Notes: generated from the sequence alone by a model not told the origin. A stretch of DNA of 42,333 bases from Sorangiineae bacterium NIC37A_2 (GCA_002085155.1 NASX01000030.1:14939-57271), one strand, 5' to 3'; shown: positions 34,394 to 42,291, numbered from the stretch's first letter. Program-made: numbers and translations.

Positions 34394-35727
34394 TGCTTTT
34401 CTCCTGTGCGATCGTAGACAATCGAGCCCCGCGCCATCGTCAGTAGCGGTCGCGCGGTGAGCTCTCGGGTGAGGAATGGGGAGTTCCTGCTCTTCGAAAA
34501 CAATTCGATCTCTGCGGGGATGTAGCGAGCTCCGGGATCGATGAGCGTCAGCTCGGCGAGGGCCCCTTCGCGAATGGTGGGGGGGCGAAGACCAGCAATC
34601 CGAGCGGGAGCCTGACTCATGGCGTCGATGAGGCGGCTCAGCGTGAGGCCATCTTTGCCCACCAGGTCGAAGAGGAGGCCAAAACAGAGCTCGAGGCCCA
34701 TCATGCCGGGGCTCGCCTCGGAGAACTCGAGGTCCTTTTCGAGCCTGGAATGGGGCGCGTGGTCGGTGGCGATGGCATCGATCACGCCTTCGGCGAGGGC
34801 GCGCCGGAGGGCTGCGATGTCCTCCGCTTCGCGGAGCGGAGGGTTGACGCGACAGCCGGTGTCGTAGCCGAGCACAGCTTCGTCGGTCAAAAGGAGGTGG
34901 TGCGGGGTGACCTCGGCGGTGACCTTGAGGCCCCGAGACTTTGCCTCGGAAATGATGCGGGCGGAGCCGAGCGTCGAGATGTGTGCGGCGTGATACTTGG
35001 CGCCGACGTACTCGGCGAGAAGAACGTCGCGCGCGATGATGATGTCTTCGGCGACCCGCGGCCAACCGCGCAGACCGAGCATCGCGCTCACCTTCCCTTC
35101 ATGCATCGAGGCGCCGAGCGTGAGGTCATGATCCTCGGCGTGCTGGACCACGGGCATGTCGAAGTTGCGCGCGTACTCCAGAGCCCGGCGCATGACCGCG
35201 GCGTTCATCACGCACACCCCGTCATCGCTCACTGCCACCGCTCCGGCGTCCCTGAGATCGGCGAACTCGGTGAGCTCCTCGCCGCGCATGCCCTTGGTCA
35301 CAGCTCCAATCGGGTGCAGTGAGGGCCCGCCGTGCGCTCGGGCCTTACTCACCATCATCTCGGTGATGGCGCGGGTGTCGTTGACGGGTTTGGTGTTGGC
35401 CATCACGCAGACGTGCGCGTAGCCACCGGCCGCAGCCGCGTTCAGGCCTGAGCTAATGTCCTCCTTGTACTCTTGGCCGGGCTCCCGAAGGTGAGCGTGA
35501 AGGTCCACGAACGCCGGGACGAGTAGGAGTCCTCCGCCAGGGATGACGCGGGCTTGGGTCTGATCGAGCCCAGCTGCCGCGTCGCGGCCCACTCTCGTGA
35601 TCGTGCCTTTTTCGATGACGACGTCGACGACTTCGTCGAGGTGGTAGCTCGGATCGATCGCTCGGACCCCGAGAAAGATCACGAGCGTCTCTGGCTCGCT
35701 CCCGGGGGTCATGATTGCCTTGGGCAT
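34390..35727 (-). CDS. pyrC: Dihydroorotase, class I
   Basis: This zinc amidohydrolase closes carbamoyl-aspartate to dihydroorotate in pyrimidine synthesis. The metal motif DLHAHLREPGQEYKEDISSG has the His-x-His pair and LREPG. Further signatures are HAEDHDL, YHAAHIST, VTPHHLLLTDE and the catalytic Asp in AIATDHAPH. Class I (PyrC of the 'HxHLR' multidomain type, ~430 aa) fits the 445-aa length. The ATG at 35727 is the first in-frame ATG that gives a full N-terminal beta sandwich; ATG 35712 is possible. It is the first gene of the operon; pyrB is not adjacent, and the 141-bp region upstream shows no clear attenuator. Confidence 0.94.
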   Translation of the reverse strand: MPKAIMTPGSEPETLVIFLGVRAIDPSYHLDEVVDVVIEKGTITRVGRDAAAGLDQTQARVIPGGGLLLVPAFVDLHAHLREPGQEYKEDISSGLNAAAAGGYAHVCVMANTKPVNDTRAITEMMVSKARAHGGPSLHPIGAVTKGMRGEELTEFADLRDAGAVAVSDDGVCVMNAAVMRRALEYARNFDMPVVQHAEDHDLTLGASMHEGKVSAMLGLRGWPRVAEDIIIARDVLLAEYVGAKYHAAHISTLGSARIISEAKSRGLKVTAEVTPHHLLLTDEAVLGYDTGCRVNPPLREAEDIAALRRALAEGVIDAIATDHAPHSRLEKDLEFSEASPGMMGLELCFGLLFDLVGKDGLTLSRLIDAMSQAPARIAGLRPPTIREGALAELTLIDPGARYIPAEIELFSKSRNSPFLTRELTARPLLTMARGSIVYDRTGEKH

Positions 35728-35868
35728 CGGGGTGCGGGCTCATAGCACCAGCGCTCGACCTCGTCAGCGTCTTCACGGTCCGGATGTTGTCGTACGAAGA
35801 CGCAAAGTGATCCTTGCGCAGAGCTGAGGCGCGGTGTACTGAGCGTCCCCCGAAGCCGACAAGGCCGC

Positions 35869-35951
35869 GCGAAGATGGCGGAATGGCAGACGCGCTGGTT
35901 TCAGGTACCAGTGCCCGCAAGGGCGTGGAGGTTCAAGTCCTCTTCTTCGCA
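35869..35951 (+). tRNA. tRNA-Leu, anticodon CAG
   Basis: The acceptor stem GCGAAGA pairs with TCTTCGC (35944-35950), discriminator A at 35951. The D-arm is GGCGGAATGGCAGACGC-like. The anticodon arm CTGGT-TTCAGGT-ACCAG gives anticodon CAG. A long variable arm (GTGCCCGCAAGGGCG), typical of class II tRNAs, and the T-arm GGAGG-TTCAAGT-CCTCT complete the cloverleaf. CCA is not encoded (CGA follows). It reads CUG, the favoured Leu codon of GC-rich genomes. Confidence 0.95.
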
Positions 35952-35959
35952 CGAAACGC

Positions 35960-35994
35960 CGCCTGAGGGCCCCTCCAGAGGGCGCCCTCAGGCG
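35960..35994 (+). terminator. Long hairpin after tRNA-Leu
   Basis: CGCCTGAGGGC (35960-35970) and GCCCTCAGGCG (35984-35994) form a perfect 11-bp stem, extended inside by CCCTC/GAGGG. A second small hairpin GAGCCT/AGGCTC follows (35994-36010), starting with a short T-run. It probably ends the tRNA transcript. Confidence 0.7.
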
Positions 35995-36010
35995 AGCCTG
36001 TTTGAGGCTC

Positions 36011-36226
36011 ACGGAAGGAGCATGCCGTCGAGTCGCCGGAACGACTGGAGGGCAAGGCTGTGTTCGCCGGTCCGGTTCATCCTCTCCTGCGCTGACCAAT
36101 GGGGCTCGTCGCTCACTCCTCCGAGCAGATCCCCGTTCGGCCGGGTCAATTCGGACCCCAGAGGCGCCAACTTCAGGACAACTCGGTGATTTCCTGACGC
36201 TCCCTCACATCTTGGGTCTGTACAGG
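36011..36226. other. Intergenic stretch without recognised features
   Basis: This region lies between the tRNA terminator and the sigma-54-like promoter. I see no gene with family support and no clear repeat. The open frame that runs through it is the upstream extension of the small lipoprotein and has no recognisable sequence. Confidence 0.5.
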
Positions 36227-36242
36227 TGGCACGCGTTGTGCT
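36227..36242 (+). promoter_or_regulatory. Sigma-54 (-24/-12) promoter
   Basis: TGGCACGCGTTGTGCT matches the sigma-54 consensus TGGCAC-R-N4-TTGC-W at all positions but one (G for T at the first base of TTGC). The GG and GC dinucleotides are exactly 10 bp apart, as required. It faces the small repeat lipoprotein, whose ATG is 57 bp downstream, giving an expected transcript start near 36253. Confidence 0.75.
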
Positions 36243-36298
36243 TATTGGGGCAGGCGACACCCGTTAAAGAACATTGGGTTGTTCCGAGGACACTAAAA

Positions 36299-36565
36299 AT
36301 GAAAAAAGCTCTCACACTCATTTCGGTACTCTCCCTCTCGACGGCGCTCTCGATCAGCGCCTGTTCGAGCAGTGACGAAGACAGCGACGGCGTTGCCGGC
36401 GACACCAGCACCGGCGGCAAGACCAGCACCGGCGGCAAGACCAGCACCGGTGGCAAGACCAGCACCGGCGGCAAGACCAGCACCGGCGGCAGCGCTGGCG
36501 ACAGCGGCACCACCGGCGGTAGCGCTGGTGACGTCAGCGTCGCTGGCCAGGGCGGCGCGGAATAA
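36299..36565 (+). CDS. Small lipoprotein with TSTGGK repeats
   Basis: The 88-aa protein starts at ATG 36299 with GAGGA about 9 nt upstream. A classic lipoprotein signal (MKKALTLISVLSLSTALSIS, then AC; lipobox ISAC, Cys22) is followed by SSSDEDSDG. The rest is four TSTGGK units, one broken unit and Gly/Ser/Ala-rich sequence. No folded domain is present, so the mature protein is a ~67-residue flexible, lipid-anchored peptide. Such GG-rich linkers are used by Polyangia lipoproteins as spacers, but here nothing is attached to it. It stands behind a sigma-54-type promoter and ends at an intrinsic-type hairpin, so it is a single-gene unit. Confidence 0.8.
   Translation: MKKALTLISVLSLSTALSISACSSSDEDSDGVAGDTSTGGKTSTGGKTSTGGKTSTGGKTSTGGSAGDSGTTGGSAGDVSVAGQGGAE
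36404..36493 (+). repeat. Five 18-bp coding repeats
   Basis: The unit ACCAGCACCGGCGGCAAG (TSTGGK) starts at 36404, 36422, 36440, 36458 and 36476. Copy 3 has one silent change (GGT for GGC), and the last copy ends AGC instead of AAG. The near identity at DNA level suggests recent expansion by slippage. Confidence 0.9.
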
Positions 36566-36581
36566 TTCCGCCCGTCTGGGA

Positions 36582-36618
36582 AAGAACGGGGGCCCATTCG
36601 AGGCTCCCGTTCTTATTT
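36582..36618 (+). terminator. Terminator hairpin after the small lipoprotein
   Basis: AAGAACGGGGGCC (36582-36594) pairs with GGCTCCCGTTCTT (36602-36614) with one G-T wobble and a 7-nt loop. ATTT follows, a short weak T-tract. Confidence 0.75.
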
Positions 36619-37169
36619 CCACCTGTGTGGATTCCTGTGTCGTTGTGATATTCGGCTGGAGCCTATGACATGAATGTCATGCTCCTACCCGGGCGGTCGT
36701 CGCCTTCATGTTACGACAAAGTTGCACAGTTGCCCCGCACAGCAATATTTCCTTCGGATCGCGACTCGTCACTACCTGTGACATCTGTGTCGTGCGAAGT
36801 AAACGTAGCACCTTGTCACCTAGGTGCGTCCCCTGTCCGACCTTCGCCTTTTTCTAAGTGCATACGGCCCTGAACGGGCGATGAGCGGTTGCGCGGAGTG
36901 ACGATAGAGTCGCGTCTTTTTGAGGCGCCTCCAAAATTCCCCTTGTTTCGTCGACGCCCGGGGGCGCCAGACGGAGGTGCGACTTTTCGATCCTACTCCC
37001 GTCGGGAAAGCCCCGGTGCGAAGCAGGCTGCGCTGATTTTTTTAAAAAAACCGGCGACCAGCAGAGCCCCATTCTGATTTTCCGCTGACGCGTGTGTCGG
37101 CAGCTTTTCCTTCTGAGCTGCTCACATCCGACGGGGAAAAGGTTAGGGTCGCGGCCCGTGGGAGTTTCC
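36619..37169. other. Long non-coding region with palindromes
   Basis: About 550 bp with no convincing gene. It holds ATGACATgaATGTCAT (36665-36680), a perfect two-arm dyad; CACCTAGGTG (36817-36826) inside a wider GCACC...GGTGC dyad; and TTTTTTTAAAAAAA (37037-37050), striking in such GC-rich DNA. These may be operators or promoter elements for the helicase/nuclease pair that follows, but I cannot place a clear -35/-10 box. Confidence 0.45.
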
Positions 37170-38537
37170 GTGCGATTTGCGTTAGGTACGCTCGAGGTCC
37201 GGGGGCTTTCGCCGGAGCAGGCGGAAGGGCTCTCCTGGGACGATCGAGCCCTCTGCCATCGCGTCTCTGCTCATGAGTACGCTCCGCTTTTGAGGAGGCT
37301 GCACAAGGCGGGCATTCCCTTCGACGATCAGGCTCGCAGCTATGACTCACTTGCCCTGGTTCCGAGGGAACAGAGGCAGCCTCGCCCCTTTCAGACGGAA
37401 AGTATCGCCGCCTGGACGGGCCAAAAGAGCCGAGGAGTAGTGGTTCTTCCGACAGGGGCCGGCAAGAGTCACGTGGCCCTATTGGCTATGCTCGAAAAGG
37501 GCCGCTCCACCTTGGTGATCGCCCCGACCCTCGATCTGGTCCGGCAATGGCACGAGACCCTGACCCGATTTTTCGCAATCGAGGTGGGAATCCTTGGGGG
37601 CGGAGAACACGAGGTGCGCCCTGTGACGGTGAGCACCTACGACTCGGCCCATCTACATATGGAGCGCTACGGGAACCGCTTCGGATTAGTAGTATTCGAT
37701 GAGTGCCACCACCTGCCCGGTGATACCTATAGCGAGGCGGCTCGCATGTGCATTGCGCCATTTCGGCTGGGCCTGACGGCGACCCCGGAGCGCTCGGATG
37801 GACGGGAGAGCTTGCTCGACGAGCTGGTCGGACCGGTCGTCTACCGAAAGAACATCACGGACATGGCGGGCACCTACCTCGCCGAGTACGAGACGCGGCG
37901 CATCGTCGTCGAATTGTCCCCGGAAGAACGCGAGGAATACGAACAGGCCCGGGATCTCTATCTCAATTTCGTCCGGTCCCAAGGCATCGCGCTCAGCTCT
38001 CCCCGCGGCTTCCAGGAGTTTGTGGGGCGCTCGACCCGGACCGAGGCTGGTCGGCGGGCTTACGCTGGCTACCGCCGACAAAGGAGCCTCGCCTTTGCAC
38101 CGGCTGCGAAACTCGAGAAGCTCGAGGAGCTCCTCACGCGCCACGCGGCGGATCGTTCGATCATCTTCACGGAGGACAATCGAACTGCCTACGAAATTAG
38201 CCGCCGCTTCTTGGTCCCCATCATCACCCATCAGACGAAGGTGAAAGAACGCACGGATATCCTGAGCGGGCTGGCGGAGGGGCGCTACCAAGCGATCGTG
38301 ACTTCAAAGGTGCTCAATGAAGGCGTCGACGTGCCTTCGGCGAGCGTGGCGATCGTCGTGAGCGGAAACAGCTCGGTTCTCGAGCACGTGCAGCGTCTCG
38401 GGCGAATCTTGCGCCAGGTCGGAGACAAACGAGCGACGTTATATGAGCTGGTCTCGGGGAACACGAGCGAAGCAAAGACGAGCGACCGGCGCCGGGAGCA
38501 CGCGGCGTATCGGGCGCGGCGCCGGAGGAGCCCATGA
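37170..38537 (+). CDS. XPB/Rad25-type DNA helicase
   Basis: This 455-aa superfamily 2 helicase shows Walker A LPTGAGKS (93-100), motif II DECH (177-180), motif III TAT (203-205) in LGLTATPERSDGRE, and motif VI QRLGRILR (408-415). The order and spacing (short N-terminal damage-recognition-like domain, FQTES Q-motif-like box, LNEGVDVPSASVAI in the second RecA domain) match XPB rather than UvrB or RecG. XPB unwinds DNA in archaeal and eukaryal nucleotide excision repair. The GTG at 37170 has GGGAG at 6-nt spacing; a GTG at 37158 is possible. Its stop overlaps the start of the Bax1-like gene (ATGA), so the two are made together. Confidence 0.9.
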   Translation: MRFALGTLEVRGLSPEQAEGLSWDDRALCHRVSAHEYAPLLRRLHKAGIPFDDQARSYDSLALVPREQRQPRPFQTESIAAWTGQKSRGVVVLPTGAGKSHVALLAMLEKGRSTLVIAPTLDLVRQWHETLTRFFAIEVGILGGGEHEVRPVTVSTYDSAHLHMERYGNRFGLVVFDECHHLPGDTYSEAARMCIAPFRLGLTATPERSDGRESLLDELVGPVVYRKNITDMAGTYLAEYETRRIVVELSPEEREEYEQARDLYLNFVRSQGIALSSPRGFQEFVGRSTRTEAGRRAYAGYRRQRSLAFAPAAKLEKLEELLTRHAADRSIIFTEDNRTAYEISRRFLVPIITHQTKVKERTDILSGLAEGRYQAIVTSKVLNEGVDVPSASVAIVVSGNSSVLEHVQRLGRILRQVGDKRATLYELVSGNTSEAKTSDRRREHAAYRARRRRSP

Positions 38538-39745
38538 GCGCGCTTTTGTCTCCGGATCTGATCGCGACGCGCCGCCGAGGAGACGAGCTCAAGTTGGCTC
38601 CGCTCTCGGCAGCCGATCGCGAGAGAGCGATCGAGATCGCTCAGGAGATCCTTTATGCGCTCGGCGGTCTGCTCGGGAGTACCGAGGAGGAAGTCGAACT
38701 TTGTCTCGGGGGGATCGAGTGCACGACTCGGGAGAAAAAGCTCAAGACAGCACTCGAAAGGCTGGCGCTTTCGAACTCGACTTTTGAAGCGCCGACTGAG
38801 CTCGCGCCGGTGGAGCTGCGGCGTATGGTCTTCGAAGAGGCCGCTCGGGCTCGAGCGGAAATGCGGGAGAAGTTCGATCGCAAACTCGTCCTCTCTCAGG
38901 TCGGCGAGCGTGTGGGGGCCACTCGGGAAGAGCTCGAACGAGCGCTGTTTTCGGACTTGAAGGGCGCAGCGGAGCTTCGTGCGGCGCCCGCGCTCTCCGC
39001 CGAAGCGCTCGTCGCCATGTACGAAGAGGCCCAGCTTCTTGGTGTGTTCCTCCGGGCAGTGAGGGTCCGCGCGCGGCTTCGGCTCGAGAATCCCGCGGAG
39101 GTGAGGACTCTCTTTTGGAAGCTGAAGTTTCGCGAGCTTCTGTTTCGGCTCGAAGAGCGAGGGCCCGGCGAATACGAGCTGCAGCTGGAGGGACCGAGCT
39201 CTCTTCTCGTCTCATCGACGCGCTACGGCTTGCGTTTTTCTCAGGTGATCGGGGCGGTCATTCGCGCGGGGGCCACAAGCCTCGAGGCGGACGTCCTGTG
39301 GGGCAAATCAAAGCGTCCGCTCACATTCCGTCACGCTCCACGTCCGATCCGCGAGGGAGCGTACGACGCCGAAGACGATCTCCGCCCCGAACTCTCTGCA
39401 CTTCTCGAGAGCCCCCTATTTGAGGAAAAAGGCATTTGGGTGGCCCGCGCCTCGAGCCTGCTACATGTCCCAGGGCTTGGAGTGGTCGTTCCTGATCTGG
39501 AGTTTCGGAGCGCGGGGAGCGCGCCAGTCTTCTTTGAGCTTCTCGGGGAGACGAGTCGCGAGGCGGCGTTCAAGAGAGCCGATTGGGCGCGACAGAACCC
39601 TTCGTCGCGCGTGATCTTCGCGGCGTCGAGTCGCTTGCGGGTGAGCCCGGAGATCTTTGAAGGAGTCCAGGGGAGCCGACTGCTGGTTTACCCGGGAAGC
39701 CTCACGCCGAAGAAGGTGCTCGTCGCGCTCCAAGACCTCTTGTGA
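38534..39745 (+). CDS. Bax1-like nuclease (DUF790), XPB partner
   Basis: The 403-aa protein matches DUF790/Bax1 in outline: MSALLSPDLIATRRRGDELK at the start (archaeal members begin with a similar 'LP.EL...R' line), AQLLGVFLRAVRVRARL, KLKFRELLFRLEERGPGEYE, LQLEGPSSLLVSSTRYGLRF, and a C-terminal PD-(D/E)xK-like nuclease core with PDLEFR, FFELLGE and AFKRADW. Bax1 is known in archaea as an XPB-bound, structure-specific endonuclease that cuts 3' to damage bubbles. The ATGA overlap with the XPB-type gene fits a stable complex. No other repair gene is next to it, although dinB lies elsewhere in the window. Confidence 0.83.
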   Translation: MSALLSPDLIATRRRGDELKLAPLSAADRERAIEIAQEILYALGGLLGSTEEEVELCLGGIECTTREKKLKTALERLALSNSTFEAPTELAPVELRRMVFEEAARARAEMREKFDRKLVLSQVGERVGATREELERALFSDLKGAAELRAAPALSAEALVAMYEEAQLLGVFLRAVRVRARLRLENPAEVRTLFWKLKFRELLFRLEERGPGEYELQLEGPSSLLVSSTRYGLRFSQVIGAVIRAGATSLEADVLWGKSKRPLTFRHAPRPIREGAYDAEDDLRPELSALLESPLFEEKGIWVARASSLLHVPGLGVVVPDLEFRSAGSAPVFFELLGETSREAAFKRADWARQNPSSRVIFAASSRLRVSPEIFEGVQGSRLLVYPGSLTPKKVLVALQDLL

Positions 39746-39939
39746 CAGAGGCTGGAGAAGTGGGCCGCCGCTGCGCCGTGGGAGCGCTTCCTCGATTTGT
39801 GGTAGCGGGGGCGAAATTATGCCGTGTTATCGCATAAATTTTTAGAACTTGAGCGATGGCTGTGGTTTTTCGGGGTGCGCGCCATGTGGTGAGGCTACAA
39901 TTCGACGCGCACCCTTCGCTTGAACGATTGCCTCTGCCC

Positions 39940-41178
39940 ATGATTTACCGCCGCCTTAGCTTTGTCTCCGCCCTCACTCTCGCCGCTTGCAGTAGCTCGT
40001 CTGGGGGCTTTGATGCGAACAATGACAAGGTAGCTGACGGCCTCGGGTCGTTGGTCGATAGTGACGGGGACGGCTTCGCGGACAGCATCGACATCGACGG
40101 TGATGGTCTTCCCGACGGGCTTGGGATCGACACGAACGGTGATGGGATGGTCGACGGGCTCTTGCTCGATACCGACTGTGACGGGATCTACGAGAGCGTC
40201 TCGAAGAACAAGGACAAGACCCCCGAATATATGATTCAACCTCCCGGTCCGACGCCAGGCTGCGGGCCGACGGGGTCCGGCGGCTCGGCTCCCGGAAGCG
40301 GGGGAGGCGGCAATCCGCAGGTGGGCGGTTCGCCGTCGGTTGGCGGCTCAGGTCCGTCCGTCGGTGGGGCTCCGTCCGCGGGGGGAACACCTGCGGCCGG
40401 CGGCATGCCCGCAGCCGGTGGCGCTCAGACTGGGTCGGGAGGCGCTGCTTTCGTCGAAGGAGGGCTCGGCGCGAGCCCGAGCTACATCGGATCGGGGAAG
40501 ACCACGGACCGCTACGCCGAGGAAGAGGTCTACCGAAACGGTACCCCCTATCGCTTCATCGCCAATGGCTGGGGGACGAACTGGGGGAGCCACTCGATTT
40601 CCTGGCGCGGCACCTCGTTCATCGTCGAGTCACTGACCGGAAGCCAAGGATCCGATTACTCCCCGGCTGGCTATCCGACGATGTTCTGCGGCCTGTATTC
40701 GGAGAAGCAAGTCGACGGCTGCGGCCTTCCCGCCAGCATTTCGAGTCTGCAAACCATTAAGACGGGATGGGCTTGGAGCGGGCCGTCGAGCGGCCAGTAC
40801 AACGCCGCCTGGGACATTTGGATCGGCGATGGTGGCCAGCTCAAGTCCTACCTGATGGTTTGGCTGCGCGATCCACCCGGACAGCAGCCCGCCGGTGCCG
40901 CTGCGGCGGCGAACGTCCAAGTGCCGAATGTTCCGGGAACTTGGAGCGTTTGGACGGGGAACGTGAACGGTCGCCCCATCGTGAACTACGTCAAACCCGA
41001 GGGCCAGGACCTCTCGGAGCTCGAGTTCGATGTCATGGACTTCTACGAGCATGCCAAGAGCCGGAATTACAACCTGCCTGGCGGCCAGATCATGGCTGTT
41101 GCAATTGGGTTTGAAGTTTGGAATGGACCCGTCTCGAATATTGAGACGAAGGATTTTTACGTCCACGTCAACAAGTAA
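39940..41178 (+). CDS. Lipoprotein with Ca-binding repeats and GH12-like domain
   Basis: The 412-aa protein starts with a lipoprotein signal (RRLSFVSALTLAAC, Cys17). Residues ~24-84 hold DxDxDG calcium-type repeats (DSDGDGFADSIDIDGDGLPD and DTNGDGMVDG). A Gly/Ser/Pro-rich linker (~112-178) follows. The last ~230 residues resemble glycoside hydrolase family 12: FIANGWGTNWG, YNAAWDIWIGD, LMVWLRDPPGQQPAG, and AIGFEVWNG. The acid/base Glu392 (GFEVW) is kept. At the nucleophile place, where GH12 enzymes read (Y)EIMIWL, this protein has SYLMVWL, so Tyr304 replaces Glu. It may bind rather than cut beta-glucan. The ATG at 39940 gives a complete signal; the upstream extension has none. Confidence 0.75.
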   Translation: MIYRRLSFVSALTLAACSSSSGGFDANNDKVADGLGSLVDSDGDGFADSIDIDGDGLPDGLGIDTNGDGMVDGLLLDTDCDGIYESVSKNKDKTPEYMIQPPGPTPGCGPTGSGGSAPGSGGGGNPQVGGSPSVGGSGPSVGGAPSAGGTPAAGGMPAAGGAQTGSGGAAFVEGGLGASPSYIGSGKTTDRYAEEEVYRNGTPYRFIANGWGTNWGSHSISWRGTSFIVESLTGSQGSDYSPAGYPTMFCGLYSEKQVDGCGLPASISSLQTIKTGWAWSGPSSGQYNAAWDIWIGDGGQLKSYLMVWLRDPPGQQPAGAAAAANVQVPNVPGTWSVWTGNVNGRPIVNYVKPEGQDLSELEFDVMDFYEHAKSRNYNLPGGQIMAVAIGFEVWNGPVSNIETKDFYVHVNK

Positions 41179-41304
41179 GATCTCGCGACGGGGGGGTACG
41201 CCAGCGCGAACCCGCTTCTGCACTTCCGCGTTGCTCGCAACTATAAAACCGCTAATCTTTCCAAAGACAGAAAGGACTTCCTAACGGAAGTAACCCAAAA
41301 TACC

Positions 41305-42228
41305 ATGAGCAAACTCTCCTATTCCTTAGTATCTGCAGTTGCGCTGGGGGCGCTCCTGATGGCCTGTGGCGAATCGAGCAGCAACGCTCCGATCGTGCCG
41401 TCGGGCGGCTCGGCGAATCCGGGTGCTGGCGGCGCGGATCCTGGCGCGGGCGGTGCGCAGCCTGGCGCAGGCGGCGACGCAGTTCCGGGCGCCGGTGGTG
41501 ACGCGGTTCCGGGCGCCGGTGGTGATGAGGCCGGCACCGGTGGCGACGCTCCGGTTGTGGAAGGTGTGCCCCTCGCGTTCACCGATGGTTGGATCGAGGC
41601 TGACGCGAACACGCTCGGCGTTCAGGGCGCTGTGTTCGCATACGCGGATCCGCACACGGAGACCGGCGACGGAGTGGGCCCTGCCATGGTGACCACGATC
41701 GAGGGTCCGACCGCTTGTATCAGCGGTGAGGCGTTCAAGGTCGACACCAAGTGCGACACGACCATGCTGACGCCCCCTGCCATGGATTGCTACGGAGAGT
41801 ACTGGGGCGCGGCCATCGGCTTCAACCTCAACCAGCCGAAGGTCCCCGATCCCGACAATCCGGAAGAGGAAATCGGCGGCGATCCGGAGCCCTTCGACCT
41901 GAGCGGCAAGGTGAGCGCCTTCTCCTTCAAGATCACCGGCGCTACGATCCCGACGTCGCTCCGCTTCTCGGTGGATTCTGGCGAAGGTGACGCTGTGACC
42001 CAGTACTGCACCACGAGCATGACGAAGATCGTTCCCGATGCGAACGGCGTCGTGACCGTGAAGCTCGATGACCTGCGCTCTGAGTGCTGGCTCGGGACCG
42101 CGTTCTCCGATCCTCAGAACCGCGCCGACCTCACGAAGATCGTGAAGATCGCCTGGGGCGTCGTGACGAACGACAAGTCTGCTGTGCCCTTCGACTTCTG
42201 CGTCAGCGAAGTGATCGCTGTCCCGTAA
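41305..42228 (+). CDS. Lipoprotein with Gly-rich linker and lectin-like domain
   Basis: The 307-aa protein has a lipoprotein signal ending LLMAC (Cys21). A linker (~30-80) is built of GAGGADP, GAGGAQP and PGAGGDAV units. The remaining ~220 residues form one domain with several Cys (ACISGE, DTKCDTT, MDCYGEYWG, QYCTTS, SECWLG, FCVSE), probably disulphide-bonded. Its pattern (AIGFNLNQP, DLSGKVSAFSFKITGATIPT, VVTVKLDDLRSECW, KIVKIAWGVVTN) resembles jelly-roll carbohydrate-binding modules found in Polyangia lipoproteins. No catalytic residues are evident. Both this gene and the upstream GH12-like gene encode surface lipoproteins with Gly linkers, and they may act on the same polysaccharide. Confidence 0.78.
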   Translation: MSKLSYSLVSAVALGALLMACGESSSNAPIVPSGGSANPGAGGADPGAGGAQPGAGGDAVPGAGGDAVPGAGGDEAGTGGDAPVVEGVPLAFTDGWIEADANTLGVQGAVFAYADPHTETGDGVGPAMVTTIEGPTACISGEAFKVDTKCDTTMLTPPAMDCYGEYWGAAIGFNLNQPKVPDPDNPEEEIGGDPEPFDLSGKVSAFSFKITGATIPTSLRFSVDSGEGDAVTQYCTTSMTKIVPDANGVVTVKLDDLRSECWLGTAFSDPQNRADLTKIVKIAWGVVTNDKSAVPFDFCVSEVIAVP

Positions 42229-42251
42229 GGAGCGAGCGCGACAGACCAAGA

Positions 42252-42291
42252 AAGGCCCGGGGCGTGACGCCTCGGGCCTTCTTTTGTTTTT
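42252..42291 (+). terminator. Intrinsic terminator
   Basis: AAGGCCCGGGGCG (42252-42264) pairs with CGCCTCGGGCCTT (42268-42280) with one G-T wobble and a 3-nt loop. CTTTTGTTTTT follows. This is the clearest Rho-independent terminator in the window, 24 bp past the lipoprotein stop. Confidence 0.92.

Noticed and set aside
34394-35065. Long N-terminal extension of carA
   Set aside because: The extra residues are Arg/His/Pro-rich and lie wholly inside pyrC; the TTG at 34393 with an SD explains the normal CarA length.
35869-35951. tRNA-Leu as an integration site of a genomic island
   Set aside because: No integrase and no direct repeat of the tRNA 3' end were found downstream in the window.
36670-36873. 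67-codon frame as a small gene
   Set aside because: No SD, no recognisable sequence, and it runs across several palindromes.
41215-41240. Possible sigma-54 promoter (CTGCAC...TTGCT) before the last lipoprotein
   Set aside because: The second G of the GG pair is absent and the spacing to GC is about two bases short of the required 10.
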